From NCBI GenBank assembly GCA_015501075.1, contig JADNYJ010000004.1:124001-188000 (forward strand): a DNA stretch of 64,000 bases, given 5' to 3'. The notes beneath the pieces were generated by a model that saw only the letters and a list, made by a program, of their open reading frames with translations, had not been told where the DNA came from and made no database searches. How positions within the stretch are numbered: position 1 is the first letter of the stretch; every line of letters starts with the position of its first letter. Positions 47,268 through 59,864 of the stretch are shown here, piece after piece. The DNA is from Gymnopilus junonius. Lineage: Eukaryota > Basidiomycota > Agaricomycetes > Agaricales > Galerinaceae. A program made the position numbers and the translations under genes.

Positions 47268-48369
47268 TCAACTCTCCGCCTCGGGTACCACGACGTCGAT
47301 GCCAGTGCCTATGATATCTGCCACCGTTAGTTGATGGACAGTGTGCTATTGACTAAATTTTACCCACCAATATGCTTCAAAAATTGCTTGAAGATCATTT
47401 GCAAGTTCTCTGACTCGGTCAGCTCGTAATCCTTGTTAAGCTCCTTCGCTGATTCCACTGAGAATTTTCAGGTCTGTTCAGTAAAACAGAGCATACTCTC
47501 CAAACAGAGAGCTTACAGTCATAAGAAAACAAAGAATGAGCATTGGAAGGCCAATAAGGGCTTCTTTCTCCTTTCGGCGTCAGGATTGGTGCCAGAGGAT
47601 CGAAAAGGTTGTTCGTGTGGATGAAGGAGTTCACTATCCTTGCCTCACTGTTGGGTTGCCGACATGTAAGCACAATGATCGACTCGCAGCCTACAGCAAA
47701 ACAGCACGCACGAATTCTGAAGGGATATTTTTACATCTTCCAACTGCTGCTTCGTTTCGACGGCTTGTTGTTCCAGGCTTTCAGGCAGATGCTCTTTGAT
47801 CTGTTCGTCAACTTGCTCCTTGACTTGTCTCCCTACTTCGTTGCTGATCCAGTCAGTTGATTCCATGACGTGTCGACTATTTCGTTATGAAAGAGCTTTC
47901 AGTTCAAAGTTGCGGGGAGCGGATTGTCCAGTGCTAATTCTTACCTCACTGCGGCAGCCACCTCTCGCTGAATGTCTTCTCGAAGGCGCGACTTGATCGC
48001 TTCCATCGAGTCTCGCGTCATGTTGTCTTGTTCCTCTAATTTCTGATGAAGTCGTCCTGTTTCCAGCTGAGTCCCCTCCTATATCATCCTGTCAACCATT
48101 TTGGCAAATGACTTCCACCACCATGAACTCACAACTCGTGATGGTAAGCCCAACAAGTTATCAGTGCAACCATTGAGCCTTGCGAACGCGTCATTCCTGT
48201 GCACTTCATTCTCATTTCGGTGAGTCTTCCGAGCACGATAAATGACCTACAGCGCATTCATGGTTTGTGATATGTCAGCCAGGACCGACATTGTTTTCTC
48301 TCGTTCTTCGTCGGGTACATCATTTTGCAGCGACAATTGACCTTGTTCATTTGTTGTAGTAGGAGACAT
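47268..48369 (-). CDS. Coiled-coil protein of unknown function
   Basis: Start MSPTTTNEQGQLSLQNDVPDEERE at 48369. Splicing gives a mostly helical, charged protein: LADISQTMNALNDAFARLNG, a segment with EEQDNMTRDSMEAIKSRLREDI, WISNEVGRQVKEQVDEQIKEHL, EQQAVETKQQLEDVKISLQNSEARIVNS, then DPLAPILTPKGE with an aromatic/Pro-rich piece, and a tail ELTESENLQMIFKQFLKHIDIIGTGIDVVVPEAES. The heptad-like spacing suggests a dimeric coiled coil. I recall similar proteins only as hypothetical proteins in mushrooms. About seven exons, all GT-AG as far as I can follow. Confidence 0.65.
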
Positions 48370-48595
48370 TCTAGCAAGCTGGGGAGATGCAAACGAGGTT
48401 CAGGTGTCCTCTTTTGCGATATAATCCGCCTCAAGGTTACCTCATGGGCGCCCTGTTTCGAGACACATCCCACTTTTTATCAGCAAAACGGATATATATC
48501 ATGTTTAAAGATTCATAAGGAAACATGTCACTGAGGAAATACAGCTCAGTTCGTCTTGAAGATGTGACCGGATCAGCCTCAATTCTGGACATTTG

Positions 48596-49832
48596 CTACA
48601 ATTTCTGCTTCACCTTAGATGACTGTTGCTTGAACTCGATTACAAGATCCTTTCCCCATCCAGTAGTCAAAAAGTCTCTCAAATTGGTTAAAGCTCGTAC
48701 TTCCATCTGCCGCTGGGTATCCTGATTCTCTGTTCCCATATGGGGGAGGAGTGTGATTTGCGGGAACTCAAGCAAACGTGGATTGACCCCGGGTTCGTTC
48801 GGAAAGACATCTAGACCAGCAGCTGCAAGCTGTATGGTGGAATTTTAGCACCGTCTTTGTGAAAAATGTCGGATCACCCACATGCCCATCTTCCAGAGCT
48901 CTGATCATAGCCTCTTCGTCGATGATTTTTCCGCGTGCAGTGTTGACGATGATAGCGCCTGGTTTTAAAGCTCTGATCCACTTCTCACCCACAAGGCCGA
49001 TTGTTTCGTTTCTCAAAGGGACATGGACACTCAGAACATCTGTTTGCGCCAACATCTCCTCGACATTCTCGAAATATTCACAGTATTCTGGCGCGTCGGG
49101 ATTCTTAGTTCGAGAATGGTAGATGACGCGCATGGGGAAGGCATGCGCTAGAACAGCTAAACGCGTTCCGATACCACCAAGCCCAAGGATGGCCAGTGTC
49201 TTGCCGGTTATATCGTGAGTACGCCTGTTAAGCCCCTTGGGTTTCCATTTCAATTCGCGCAAGGATCGTTCAGCAACCGAGTATTGGCGGAGTGTCGAAA
49301 TGATTAGGTATAACGCAGTCGTTGCAGTCGCGTCGTCTACAGCTCCAGGAGTATTTGAAAGATAGATCCCTGTGAGACTGCAGATAAGGAAAAAATAGGG
49401 GCACAAAATGGTAAATTCTCTGTACCCTTTGCTTTACACGCGTGGACGTCCACTGGATCGTATCCAGCACCATTGTGCGCGATCCACTTTACAGATGAAG
49501 GTAGTCCATCAATGAGCTCCTTGTCGAAGATGCCTATCTTACGGGCAGACTCATTCTCCCTGTAGATGCCAACAGCGTTTTCATATTTTCCGCCTTGCTT
49601 GAATTCTTCAAGGAAAGACTTGCGATCTGGCGAGTCGACATACTACTGACGATAGTTAGGCCCAAGATAAGATAATAGAGGGTGTGCATACAACGACATC
49701 AGCGATACCGCCTAGCAAGCGCTTGACATCGTCATGCGCCCATACGATTGTACCTGCGTATTATCCTTGATCGACGTCGCCAAGCTTGTATGTGCATCTA
49801 AACTTACTGCAGATCAAAACGCGGGGTGCCAT
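48596..49832 (-). CDS. D-isomer-specific 2-hydroxyacid dehydrogenase (glyoxylate/hydroxypyruvate reductase type)
   Basis: Start MAPRVLIC at 49832; stop at 48596-48598. Segments in order: TIVWAHDDVKRLLGGIADVV, VDSPDRKSFLEEFKQGGKYENAVGIYR, LIDGLPSSVKWIAHNGAGYDPVDV, LSNTPGAVDDATATTALYL, then the NAD-binding TLAILGLGGIGTRLAVLAHAF, TDVLSVHVPLRNETIGLVG, GAIIVNTARGKIIDEEAMI, and after a short intron LAAAGLDVFPNEPGVNPRLL with LLPHMGTENQDTQ. These cover the GxGxxG motif, catalytic Arg (NTARG), Glu (DVFPNEP) and His (LLPHMG). The enzyme reduces 2-oxo acids such as glyoxylate or hydroxypyruvate with NAD(P)H. It lies upstream of the coiled-coil gene on the same strand. Confidence 0.9.
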
Positions 49833-50581
49833 CGTGGTTTAGTAGGGAGATGCTAGCAGAAGGTTCGGATGGATGGGCCGGTTTAAATACGTCGATAAAG
49901 GGAGAGGGTTTTTTTAAGTCCGATGAACTAGATGGTCACAGACTGAGTGAATCTGATGAAATACAAGTCGAAGATGAGCAGCTGAGGCTATCTCTTCGGG
50001 CCGTAGAGAGTAGCGCTGCATGGTATCTCCGGCCGGACCAACATCTTAAACTAAGTCCGCAATCCAGTCCGACTTTGAGGTGAGCAGTAGGATCGCAGCT
50101 TTTCTGCAGGACAGCCTTGCGTTACGGTAAAGGCTAACCTCTGCTATGCGAGCTGACTTCAAGTTCAATATTTCGCTTCCCCTAAAGCGACAATATACTC
50201 CCGTGATCACAACATAAGCATTACCTAAGACAAATGGCACCGTTCTCTATCCTAAGATGTCCCGGCGCTGGACCGTTCACGTGGATATTTTTCGATATGC
50301 TTTCGTTTCCTAAATTATGTCTAGTTGAGTTTGCCTTCGACGATACCCAGAAGTTTTGCCTACTTTTGTTCGCATGCCGAATTGGGAACACTCTGGCCCC
50401 TGGGCTGATAATGACATGATTGGCTACTATCTTTGGACTTAAACTTGAACTTGAACTTGGACTAATGTTCCTACAAGCGTGATTTCCTTCGCGCTTTACC
50501 ATTCATCCTTTGCATTGATATGCCAGCCTTAATCTAGCAAGAGAATGCGCCCAGGTTCATAGCGTGTCAACCATTCCAACA
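49833..50581. other. Divergent intergenic region (dehydrogenase / Csc1-like)
   Basis: About 750 bp carrying both promoters. A short tandem CTTGAACTTGAACTTGGACTT run (about 50440-50462) is a local simple repeat. No other feature recognised. Confidence 0.45.
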
Positions 50582-53500
50582 ATGCCTTATTTTCCAGTTC
50601 AGCCGATTGCCTTGCTTAATACAGACCGCATTCAGAATCTACTCAACAATACCAACAGTGTAGAGCCTCTAGCTGTCGCAATTCAGATTATTATCATGAT
50701 TTTACTGTCCGTGAGTGAACTCATCTTTTGTTGAAGTCGAGCTCAAACATTTCCAAGATCTTAACGATAGTTACATTCAATACTTTACGACCAAAACGCA
50801 AGGTGCACATTTTTGGTTTCCAAGCCGCGTTTCTTGCCCATTTCATCCCAGATTGTTTACGAACCCAAAGTCAAATACCATGCCACAAACAAGTGTCCTC
50901 CTCGTATCTCAGAGTCTTTCTTTGGCTGGATCCCTCCACTCCTACACAATCACGAACAAGAGTTGTTGGACAAGATTGGTCTGGATGCCATGGCATTTCT
51001 CAGATTTTTACAGCTCCTACGATGGTTCTTCACATTGACCGCGTTAGTGGGGTGCGGGCCCTGATTCCCATTGACTTCATATTCACCCTTTCCATCAAAC
51101 CACCTCAGTACAACATTTTAACTGCCATGACCATTCAATATGTTCAAGGAGTCCGACTTTATGCGCACATCGGATCCACCTACCTATTTACTCTACTCCT
51201 GATGTTCCTCGTCTATTTTCATTGGCGTGCCGTGTATCGACTGCGAAATGAGTGGTTCCATTCTCCCGAGTACAGACACTTGTTCTATGCACGCACCCTT
51301 TCGATAACGAATATTCCACCAAGGCTTCAATCTGATGCAGGCCTCTACAAGATCTTCAATGCACTACAATTACCTTATCAAGTCACGTCTGTGCATATTG
51401 GTCGACGAGTGGGTGCCCTTCCCGATTTGATTGCTGAGCACGACAGTGCAGTCATCGGACTAGAGCAAGTGCTAGCAGAGTATAGTGAAGGAGACCAATT
51501 AGCGTCTGAAAGACCGATTATAGTTCTTGGCGGACTTTGGGGTATGGGTGGGAGGAGTGTAGATGCTATTGAGTACTACACGTACGTGCCCACCGACTTT
51601 CCTCTTTAACGGTCCGCATTGACTTGAAGAATTCGGAATCCAGCGCCCGAATAAAACATGCAGAAGCAGCTGTGCAACAATACTACGCCCAATTGAATTT
51701 ACAGCGCGCTGAAAACTACGGCTTTGCGACAATGGCATCTATTCCAGCGGCTCACGCTGCTGCCCGTGAACTAAGAGGTGACCATCCGAAAGGTATTACG
51801 GTCGAACTTGCCCCCAATCCGAAAGATATAGTGATTTCTTTGCTACCACTGCCTTAATATGTGAGTTAATTTCTTTTTTTCCTCTAGATTTGGGGAAATC
51901 TCAGCCTGTCGAGAGTGGAACGACGGTTCAGACGGCTGATTGGGTTCTCGCTATTGATATTATTCTGCATTCTGAGCCTTATACCCCAAATACCAGTGGC
52001 TTCCCTAGCAAATCTCGATGCTGTAAGTTCTTCTCTTCTGAAGAGACTGCTCCGCCCTTACTTGAATGTTAGATTGCTGCTTCTGGTTATATACCCTTTC
52101 TACAACCGTGGTACAATGCATCACCCATCACATATACCATAGTTTCCGCTGTTGTTCCACCTGCCTTTGCAGCTCTCTTCAGTTATTTTCTACCTCGGCT
52201 TATGTGCTGGCTTTCCAAATATATGGGCGCCGTAACCTACTCAAGCTTGGAAAGGGTAGTTGTCGCAAGATATTTTGCATTCTTAGTTATCAGCCAGTTG
52301 ATCATCTTCACTATTTTGGGCGTTCTATTCAGTGAGTTGTATTTAATCTTTTAATCTTCTCTTTTCTGACTGTTAACGTACCATAGACTCTGTCCTGGCA
52401 ATTATCCAAGCGATACAAAGTCAAGGTGCAAGTCTGAAAGTTGTTTTTGATAATCTTAGCAGTATGGTTATATTTCGTCTTTTAATGATTTTTTGGTGTA
52501 TTTATATCCTCATCAGAGTTACCCGCAAGGATAACGCAGACCTACGTTACTCAATCATCGTTCTGGCTTAAGTGGTTCCCGTGTGTACACCCTCCCTTCC
52601 GAGTCTTAAGGCATAATCTAATAGAAATTTTAGTTTGCAAGGCTTTCTGCTTCTTCTTGATCTGTCTCAGCTTTTCAATTTGTTATGGTTTTCACTGAGG
52701 ACTCGGTGAGCGTTTTGTAGTTTGAAATTGACATGCACTGAGGGGTTACTAGGTTGTATGGTCGCAGCCCACGTGATATTCGAGAATATTCAAAACCTCC
52801 TGCATTTGACTATGCACTTGAGTAGTAAGAATCTTAAGTTTTACTGCCTGAAAGCAGCTAATCAGTCGCGCGTCCTTGTACTCTAGTTCCAATCTAGTGA
52901 GTTTAATACCCTCGTATGCAAATTTGGCCTGATTTCCTCTAGTTGTTCATGGCCACAATCGGATTAGTATTTGCCCCTTTGGCACCCCTGGTTTCATTGG
53001 CTGCTGCTGCAACCTTCTGGCTTTGCTCTGGGGTCTACAAATATCAACTTGTTTTCGTTTACGTCACACGGGTTGAGACTGGTGGAGTAAGCTTGTTGGA
53101 CGTCATTATCCGTTTTGTGTGGTTTTTGATCTTTTTTCTTTTCAACCAGAGAACGTGGAATGTTGTGGTCAATCGTATGATTTTTGCCGCAATGTTCATG
53201 CAAGCTATCTTGATCCTCAGTATGCTATCTGCTTATTGAATCTTATTTGTTTCTTTGCTCGCTCACCCACAATCTTGTAGCAATTGCTCTGCAGGTTCCA
53301 TTCAAGTCATTGCAATTTATTGCATCTGTTCCGCCCCTTCTTTTCTTACTTGGCTTCAAATACTATATTAAGAAGAGGTTTTCGAACGACTTCCAGTACT
53401 ACATACCTTCTTTCGAGGAGCTGTCACGGTCCATTGTGCATTTTGAAGATCCCGATACCGAAGGAACTAAGCTCAGAGATCGCTACGGCCACCCTGCTTT

Positions 53501-54253
53501 GCGCGTGGACCTCATGAGTCCCATGGTTCATTCACGTACTTTGCGTATGCTACGACGAATCTACGGTGGCGGGACCAGGAATCGTACCCGCGGAATTGGA
53601 GAGAACAAGATCAGGGAAAAGAGTCTGGACCAGATAGATGTCTTCGAAGGTGTCAAGTTCATTCCTGTGAACGAGGCGAGTCTTTCTTCGGACAGTCAAA
53701 CAGATCATCAACTAATCGGGTTTTCCCTTCGCAGGGCCAGCTCGAATATGACCCTGAAGTATACCAACGCGATCGAGAAGAGGTAGACCACGACTTTGAC
53801 TCAGTAAACGTTGACGACCATACGCTTGAAACGCCGGTACCGTCCCCTTTAGAGCATCCTCGCTTTGACCCCACTTTGAATAGAGGAGCTGGACATGAAA
53901 CCAATGACTCTCCAAAACTTGCAAAGTGTGACATCGCTCCTACTCGGGCACTTGGTCGGCCACCAGCTTACCATCGGCATGGTCAAGGGTCATCATTGGC
54001 ATTTGCAGTGCCATTCTACGATGTTCAGGCTTCTGGTCATGAGGCAGATGCCTCAACAGAAAATGGCGCGGAATATCTAGGACACGATCAGTCTGGGGCC
54101 CCCCAATCCAATCAGCGAGGTCAACAAAGCTTGGCTCATGCTCATCGGAGGTCAAACTCTCAAGCAGCTCAACTTTCTACGGGTCGAAACCATGATCAGG
54201 GTGCTGGCGGGAGGAGAATCACTCGTACGGGCCCGGCTCGTATACAGAAATGA
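50582..54253 (+). CDS. Csc1/OSCA-family (DUF221) hyperosmolality-gated channel-like protein
   Basis: About 950 residues in some 14 exons from MPYFPVQPIALLNTDRIQNLL. The first segment (AVAIQIIIMILLS) is a membrane helix. VYEPKVKYH, FGWIPPLLHNHEQELLDKIGLDAMAFLRFL and TALVGCG follow, a highly typical DUF221 block. Then the cytoplasmic loop (RTLSITNIPPRLQSDAGLYKIF, the RNA-recognition-like fold), and a long run of helices including AVVPPAFAALFSYFLP, LERVVVARYFAFLVISQLIIF, LQGFLLLLDLSQLFNLL and FAPLAPLVSLAAAATFWLCSGVY. The C-terminal cytosolic domain is Gln/Ser-rich and ends TRTGPARIQK. The family forms Ca2+-permeable, osmotically or mechanically gated channels in plasma or vacuolar membranes; Phm7/Rsn1 and Csc1 are the yeast relatives. 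No frame break was seen. Confidence 0.88.
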
Positions 54254-54689
54254 GCCTTGAAACATTTGCTTGTGGTGATCTGGCCAATGTCATCGTACTT
54301 TCGGCCTGGTGATACGTGAAAAACACTTTGAAGCACAGGTGGACCAATGATGACCACAAACAGTAGTCTTGTCCACCTTTTTAAGTAGTTCCTGAAGCAC
54401 AGCCCACAATGAATCGTGAATACGTAACATGTCCTTCGGCCTCAAGTTCGGAAACGAAATTCAAACTCGACGTATCGAACTGTAATAGCTTTTACTGCAT
54501 ATCTCAAGACAGTATATGGTCCGCGCGCCATCACAAACCCAGACGTGGTGTAAATAATATAAACTACCAAACCGAATAGCGTAGAAGGAAGAGAAATGAC
54601 TGGAAATGACTTAAGAATCAAATGGCGTCTGTCCTTGAAACCTTCCATTAAACCCTCCGTACGTCTATAAATATGTAACAAAGGACTGT
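54254..54689. other. Convergent 3' intergenic region
   Basis: About 436 bp between the Csc1-like stop and the RER1 stop. Contains short frames only; nothing recognised. Confidence 0.4.
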
Positions 54690-55571
54690 CTACTTCGCGC
54701 TGCCATATCGCGCCTTGCGGCCAATATCAAAGGGTATATATTTATACTTTATCATATGTCTAGAAATGTCGCGTCAGCGGATGAAGAACAGCAGACTACG
54801 TGAAATGCGCACTGGATTTGCCTGCGCATAGTTAACGCAAATAGAGTGAAGAAATAGATCACGAGAATTGGCCAGTAGACGGGGACGTCAAATATTTCTG
54901 AAAACGTGCAAAAGAGGGCAATAAGAGTGGCGCGTGTCGACGAGAGCCTGGTAAAAATATGAGACTCAGAACTCGACGGGACAATATGTCCTATGATTAA
55001 AACCCACCAGAATTGCCACTCAGGAAGACGTCTGACGAAAGGCCGGAACTCATCATCGCGCTGAGACGGAAGTGGGCTGACAGGATCGCCTCCTTCTTCA
55101 ATTTCATCTGCCATTAAGTCGTCTTGTAGAGAGGGGTCGAACTTGGGTTGCAGGAATGCAAGGAGAAGGTTGAGTAAATAGATGGCATGAGCATCTGGAG
55201 GTAAGCCGTGAACCGAAGTATGGTAAGGGGATATAACACTTGACTTACAGCATACTGAATTAAAAACAGGACGAATAAGAAGAGATCACTTGGAGCATAG
55301 AAAATTAGACTAACCAATATACCACTGGAAGAAACAGTGTCAGATTCCATGGAAAGGCGATGCCAATGCGCAATGCTGGACTCACCCCTTGGGACAGAAC
55401 TATCCTCAGGAAAAACAGAAACAACAGCCCAGCTGTTGCCAACCAACGGTTGAGGACGTGAGGTGTCCAGCGATCGAGAATCTGCTGGTATTGTCGTTGT
55501 ATTTTGACATATGTAGCGCTGACATTCTGTAGGGGGGTAGGTTCAATACCAGAACCAGAGTCGTTCATCAT
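54690..55571 (-). CDS. RER1: RER1, Golgi-to-ER retrieval receptor
   Basis: Start MMNDSGSGIEPTPLQNVSATY at 55571. The spliced protein shows IQRQYQQILDRWTPHVLNRWLATAGLLFLFFLRI, then YLLNLLLAFLQPKFDPSLQDDLMADEIEEG, DDEFRPFVRRLPEWQFW, ATRATLIALFCTFSEIFDVPVYWPILVIYF, and a C-terminal IPFDIGRKARYGSAK. The four hydrophobic spans and the FVRRLPEFKFW-like core are diagnostic. RER1 sits in the cis-Golgi and returns escaped ER membrane proteins in COPI vesicles. A lysine lies near the end, as in COPI-binding tails. About five GT-AG introns. Confidence 0.93.
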
Positions 55572-55766
55572 GATGGGCGTCGCGGGCGTTGTTGAAAGAC
55601 GATGTAGTCGTGGAGGTCAATAAACGTCTTGCCCGCCTTTGGAAGCAACAACAGACGTGGAAGAATTTGCCAGGAACCCGATAGCGCGGAAGTTTTAAGC
55701 GGAGATTAAACAAGCATTTAATTAGCAACACGCCCTTTCTACTCTTGCCATGACTAACGCTTGCCT
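55572..55766. promoter_or_regulatory. Divergent promoter region (RER1 / P-loop kinase)
   Basis: Only 195 bp separate the two start codons, so promoter elements of both genes must be packed or shared here. No strong TATA element is visible on either strand. Confidence 0.45.
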
Positions 55767-56786
55767 ATGACTGCACTCGAGCTCATTTCCCGGTATATCC
55801 TTGAAGAATTCAAGGGGAAGAGGTCACTCTTTGTTGCTTTACAAGGCCCTCAAGGCTCTGGGAAGTCCACTTTATCTGCTCGTCTCCAGTCAGATTTGCA
55901 AGCTCCTCCGCATTCACTCAGGGTTGCTGTCCTCTCCATAGATGATCTATATCTTCCTCACGAAGGCCTAGTTTCCTTGGCTACCTCCAACTCTGAGAAC
56001 ATACTTTGGAAAGGGCGTGGGCAACCAGGTACCCATGATGTAGACTTAGGTGTCCAGATTCTGTCTGCGCTGAAGCACGGGGCCAGTGAAGTCGAGCTGC
56101 CGCGATTCGACAAAAGCTTATTTGGAGGTGAAGGCGACCGTTTACCCATGGATACCAGTGGTCCAGTCATAAAGCAGCCTCCCCCAGTAGATATTGTGAT
56201 CTTTGAGGGATGGTGTGTAGGGTTTAACCCTATATCAGACGAGGAGCTCTTATCGCGTTGGAATGGTATCTGGACGGAAGAGAGGCACAAACTGAGGCTG
56301 GAAGAGGACCAAATGGGTCGATTGGTTGACATCAGAGCTATTAATGAGAAGCTCAAAGACTATGCCCGCTTGTGGAGTTACTTCGACGTTTTTGTGCAGG
56401 TAAATACTTTTAACACTGCTGTATATATAATCTTTGTTAAAGCAATGTGTATCAAGCTTAGACCGTTGCCGCCGTCATCCAGCGATCTCTCTCAGCATGC
56501 TATTATATACAAATGGCGTTTAGAGCAGGAGCATAACATGAAAGCCCTCAACGGTGGTAGAGGAATGTCAGATGCCGTTGTAAAATCGTGAGTCTCGTTT
56601 TCATCCAGTATTTTTTATTCATGTTTTGTTATCAGCTTTGTCGACCGCTACATACCCGGTTACGTTTTCTTTGGCAACATTGGCCGAGACCGAGACTTAC
56701 CGTTGAGTTCGTCTGGAAGACCAAGAAGAGGAATGACACTCACACTCGATGAGGAAAGAAGAGTGATATCCATTTCTACGTTTTGA
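55767..56786 (+). CDS. D-glycerate 3-kinase / Tda10-like P-loop kinase
   Basis: Start MTALELISRYILEEFKGK at 55767. ALQGPQGSGKSTLSARLQ is the Walker A motif. VAVLSIDDLYLPHEG, GRGQPGTHDVDLGVQIL, VELPRFDKSLFGGEGDR, VDIVIFEGWCVGFNP (Walker B-like) and IYKWRLEQEHNMKAL follow. After the last intron comes FVDRYIPGYVFFGN. This is the fold and order of plant glycerate kinase (GLYK) and yeast Tda10, related to uridine kinase and phosphoribulokinase. Three exons; stop TGA at 56784-56786. Glycerate phosphorylation is the activity of the plant relative; the fungal substrate is unproven. The protein ends soon after SGRPRRGMTLTLDEERRV. Confidence 0.85.
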
Positions 56787-58961
56787 CAGTCCCAAGGTTT
56801 TCACTTGGTCCTTTCTGAAATAACATTCAATGCTTCTACACTCTTATATAGGCTACAGACTCCTAACTCTACGGATCTCGTCCTTCAATCCTATCATTTA
56901 ACGCAACTCCGCGCCTCCACACAGCCTTCAGACTCGGGAACGCAATTGCGTGTATCTCGTTTGTTGGTACTTTCCCCAGTAATGCTTACTCATTCGCAGT
57001 CAAGAAATGTATTAAAAAGGAAAGAAAGGCCTATGCTCACAAGTTGCTCGCTCGTTTCAGAACGCCTCCTGCCATGTCGGATTGGTACGGTCCCGAACGG
57101 CCAAGTCTGAATCCACTTCGAAGGGCTGACTACCAAGAAGATATACCTTAGCAAGCCGACAGGTCCCTAATTTGCAAGCAAGTTTGATCAGGTATTCGCG
57201 GAGATATGCGGGAGAATTGCGGCCTGGTGATTCTTCAGTGTTTTCCTCCATGAGGTTATACGCCATGTAAACCTTGTAAACGAGTATTTTTTGATGTCCG
57301 AGTAGAATCGCTTGGCCGCGCCAGGGGCCCCAAACGACATAGGATCTATCCAATACCTACGATAGCCTAAGGTGGCACTATGTCTTTATATTGTCATGAC
57401 GGTGTAGGTAATCGTCGTGGACTCGCCTGAGGCCAATTTGCTTACCTCGACAAAGGAAGATGATCTAAATCTCTCTGGGTAACTCAATTCGGATATGCAT
57501 ATATAACCTAGGATCCATGTTCCTTCATTATTCGCCTGTGTGAGTCCCAAAACTTTCACTGTTTATTTGCCGGAATTTTTCAAGTCAAAGTTGTGTTCCT
57601 CCATGAAGAAATCCCGATCCACCGGGTACTTCTGAACCAGGACGCTTTGGTTTTCCCTTTGAGAACTACATATTACCTCACCTTGCGTGGAGGAAGAAGG
57701 CCCAATTGTCAGAATTGTGGCACGTCGAAGTACCTATCATTTCTAAGAGAGCTATATACACGTTAGCCAGAGTCAAAAAGAACAAATAACGCCGAAAGCA
57801 GCATGATTGGTATGTGCCAAAGCAAGGAGATCCGCTGAAGTGCTATCCACACTTCTCGAACATGCACAGCCTCATTCCCCGAGTCCCGTTACTCCCTCTC
57901 ACTAATTCTTCTTCACACAAGTTCACATGAAAGCCTTCAAGGGTGTGAGTCAGGTTATCTGATACCGCCAAGTAGTGAATAACAGTGGGGTAAAGTCAAA
58001 TATGGAATGCATGAGCCTCATGGCACGGCGCACCAGGTGCATACCGATGACCGGTAAATATGGACTATAAGCTTGCCCCCGAACTGCCAGTAAAAATTTT
58101 CACATTATTCTGTCTGGCTCCATAAATATGGATTCATTCCCGGGTGCCGGCAATGGTGCGAACGTGGTGATAGAGCGATTTTTTCATCATCCGTGCTGCG
58201 GGACGGGATGAATTTTGGGATGAATTTTGGATCGGCTTGCAGTCTGACGAACTCGAAGGCTGTGCGGCATCTTTTTCGGCATTTCTCTTCCAGCCATTCA
58301 GAAATGAAGGTCATTACTGAATCCAGTACCAACGTGGTGAAATACGCAGCAAAATGTTTAGAAGCTTAACCTACGACTTGAGAACTGAATCCTTTGAATC
58401 TCGATTAAACCTTTGACCAGAAAACAATTTGCCTGTGACGGAATCAAACAGCATCTCCAACTTTCCAGTATACACATCAGTGCTTCTGCTAAGTATCCTG
58501 TATCAAGATTCAAATTTCCGGGGCGGGTCTAATCTTGTTTGCATTGCATCAGAACCATGCTACAATACCAGAGTTCGCTAACCGCAATATCTTCGGACCC
58601 CACCCAATAGTCGAAAAGCCTTCTGCATTTCACTCATATAGGACCTTGAATTTGGGATCAATTACTTATTTCTATTCTAGGCATGCGCGCCGCCGTTAAG
58701 TCTGGTCAGATACCAATCAGACCCTTTCTGTTCACGGGGATAATATTTCAGCTTGAACTGAATAAGACAAATTTTCATTTTTCTTACTGAGGCTCCATGC
58801 CCTCAGCCATTCCCATTTAGACGCCGATGTTGAGCGCTTGATCAACTTCCTGAGATGGCCTAGGGCTTATCTAATGAGTGTTGATAGCCGAGACTGATAG
58901 TGGTCGCGTACCGCATCAGCAAACGTAATTTTATTTGTCTCCTGCTGACGATCGAGACGGG
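56787..58961. other. Gene-poor interval of about 2.2 kb
   Basis: No confident gene. A minus-strand frame at 57057-57353 (YVVWGPWRGQ, GTCRLAKVYLLGS) and one at 58105-58332 are open but unrecognised; the former could be an exon fragment. Near 58200 the word GGGATGAATTTT is directly repeated. No LTR, inverted repeat or RNA gene was recognised. Confidence 0.4.
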
Positions 58962-59864
58962 ATGTCAGCCTACGGAGAGATAAAACGCGCCTCCACCGCC
59001 GCGCCTCTTCCATCAACCGTTTGGGCCCCTCCTTCTAAAGACGGAGTCGTCGACGGCGGTCGCCCTGTTTCCATTCACCATTTGACCCTCGCGACGGCGC
59101 GCGGTGTCCCCGGTCTTCTCGAATACCTCGGCGGGGTATTTGCTAAGGAAATAGAAGATGGCTTGACATATCCGCAAGAAGGAGAAGTGATGCAAACGAC
59201 ATTTGAGGCATATTTTTTCGCTGCTGATGTCTTTGTCGGCATCGTCGGGCAACTGTCGGGTAATGCCATGTCACCATCGGAAACTGAAGGATCGCTGGAT
59301 ATTCTCAAGGAAGCCAACCAAAGATCCTGGGAGGAGTGCGTCGCTGGTTACTACTATGTAAGTTTCCCATTACGCAACAAAACGATTCTGTGATGTGATT
59401 CTGTGATTTTTCTAGATTAAGCCCAACTATCCTGGACGCTCATCTCATGTGAGTATTCGCGCCAACGCGTTCACTCGGGGAACACTTCTCATGTCAATTC
59501 TATATTTCTCTTGCTGGAATGTCGATATAGATATGTAACGCAGGTTTTGTGGTTCCTCCTATCCATCGGAGAAAAGGTTATGGACATTTACTCGCAAGAT
59601 CTTATGTCCATTATGCTCCACAATTGGGCTATCAAGCCAGTGTTTTTAATCTTGTTTACGTGAATAATTTTGCATCGATCAGGTATAGTCAAACCCTTCA
59701 TTCCTGACAAAAATTTACTTATATTCTCTTGGAGATTGTGGGAGACGCTTGGATTTACCAAAGCAGGTCGCATACCCCGAGCAGGCCGTCTGAGGAAAAA
59801 GGATGGCGAAGGCGAGGAATATGTAGATGCATGGGTCATTTACAAAAGCTTTATCGATGAATAA
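58962..59864 (+). CDS. GNAT acetyltransferase, Mpr1-like
   Basis: Four exons (58962-59357, 59416-59448, 59531-59682, 59735-59864) give 236 residues from MSAYGEIKRASTAAP. IKPNYPGRSSH lies alone in the 33-nt exon 2. It is followed by ICNAGFVVPPIHRRKGYGHLLARSYVHYAP, where RRKGYG is the acetyl-CoA pyrophosphate loop (R/Q-x-x-G-x-G/A). Then LGYQASVFNLVYVNNFASIRLWETLGFTKAGRIPRAGRL. This order matches the yeast Mpr1 family, which N-acetylates the proline analogue azetidine-2-carboxylate and related cyclic amino acids and lowers oxidative stress. The true substrate here is unknown. No frame break. Confidence 0.82.

Noticed and set aside
54442..54681. Minus-strand frame downstream of RER1
   Set aside because: Hydrophobic AT-rich frame with no start context or motif; RER1 already ends at 54690.
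57057..57353. 98-codon minus-strand frame (YVVWGPWRGQ...)
   Set aside because: Starts without a usable ATG for its first third, no recognisable domain and no convincing splice partner; left as intergenic.
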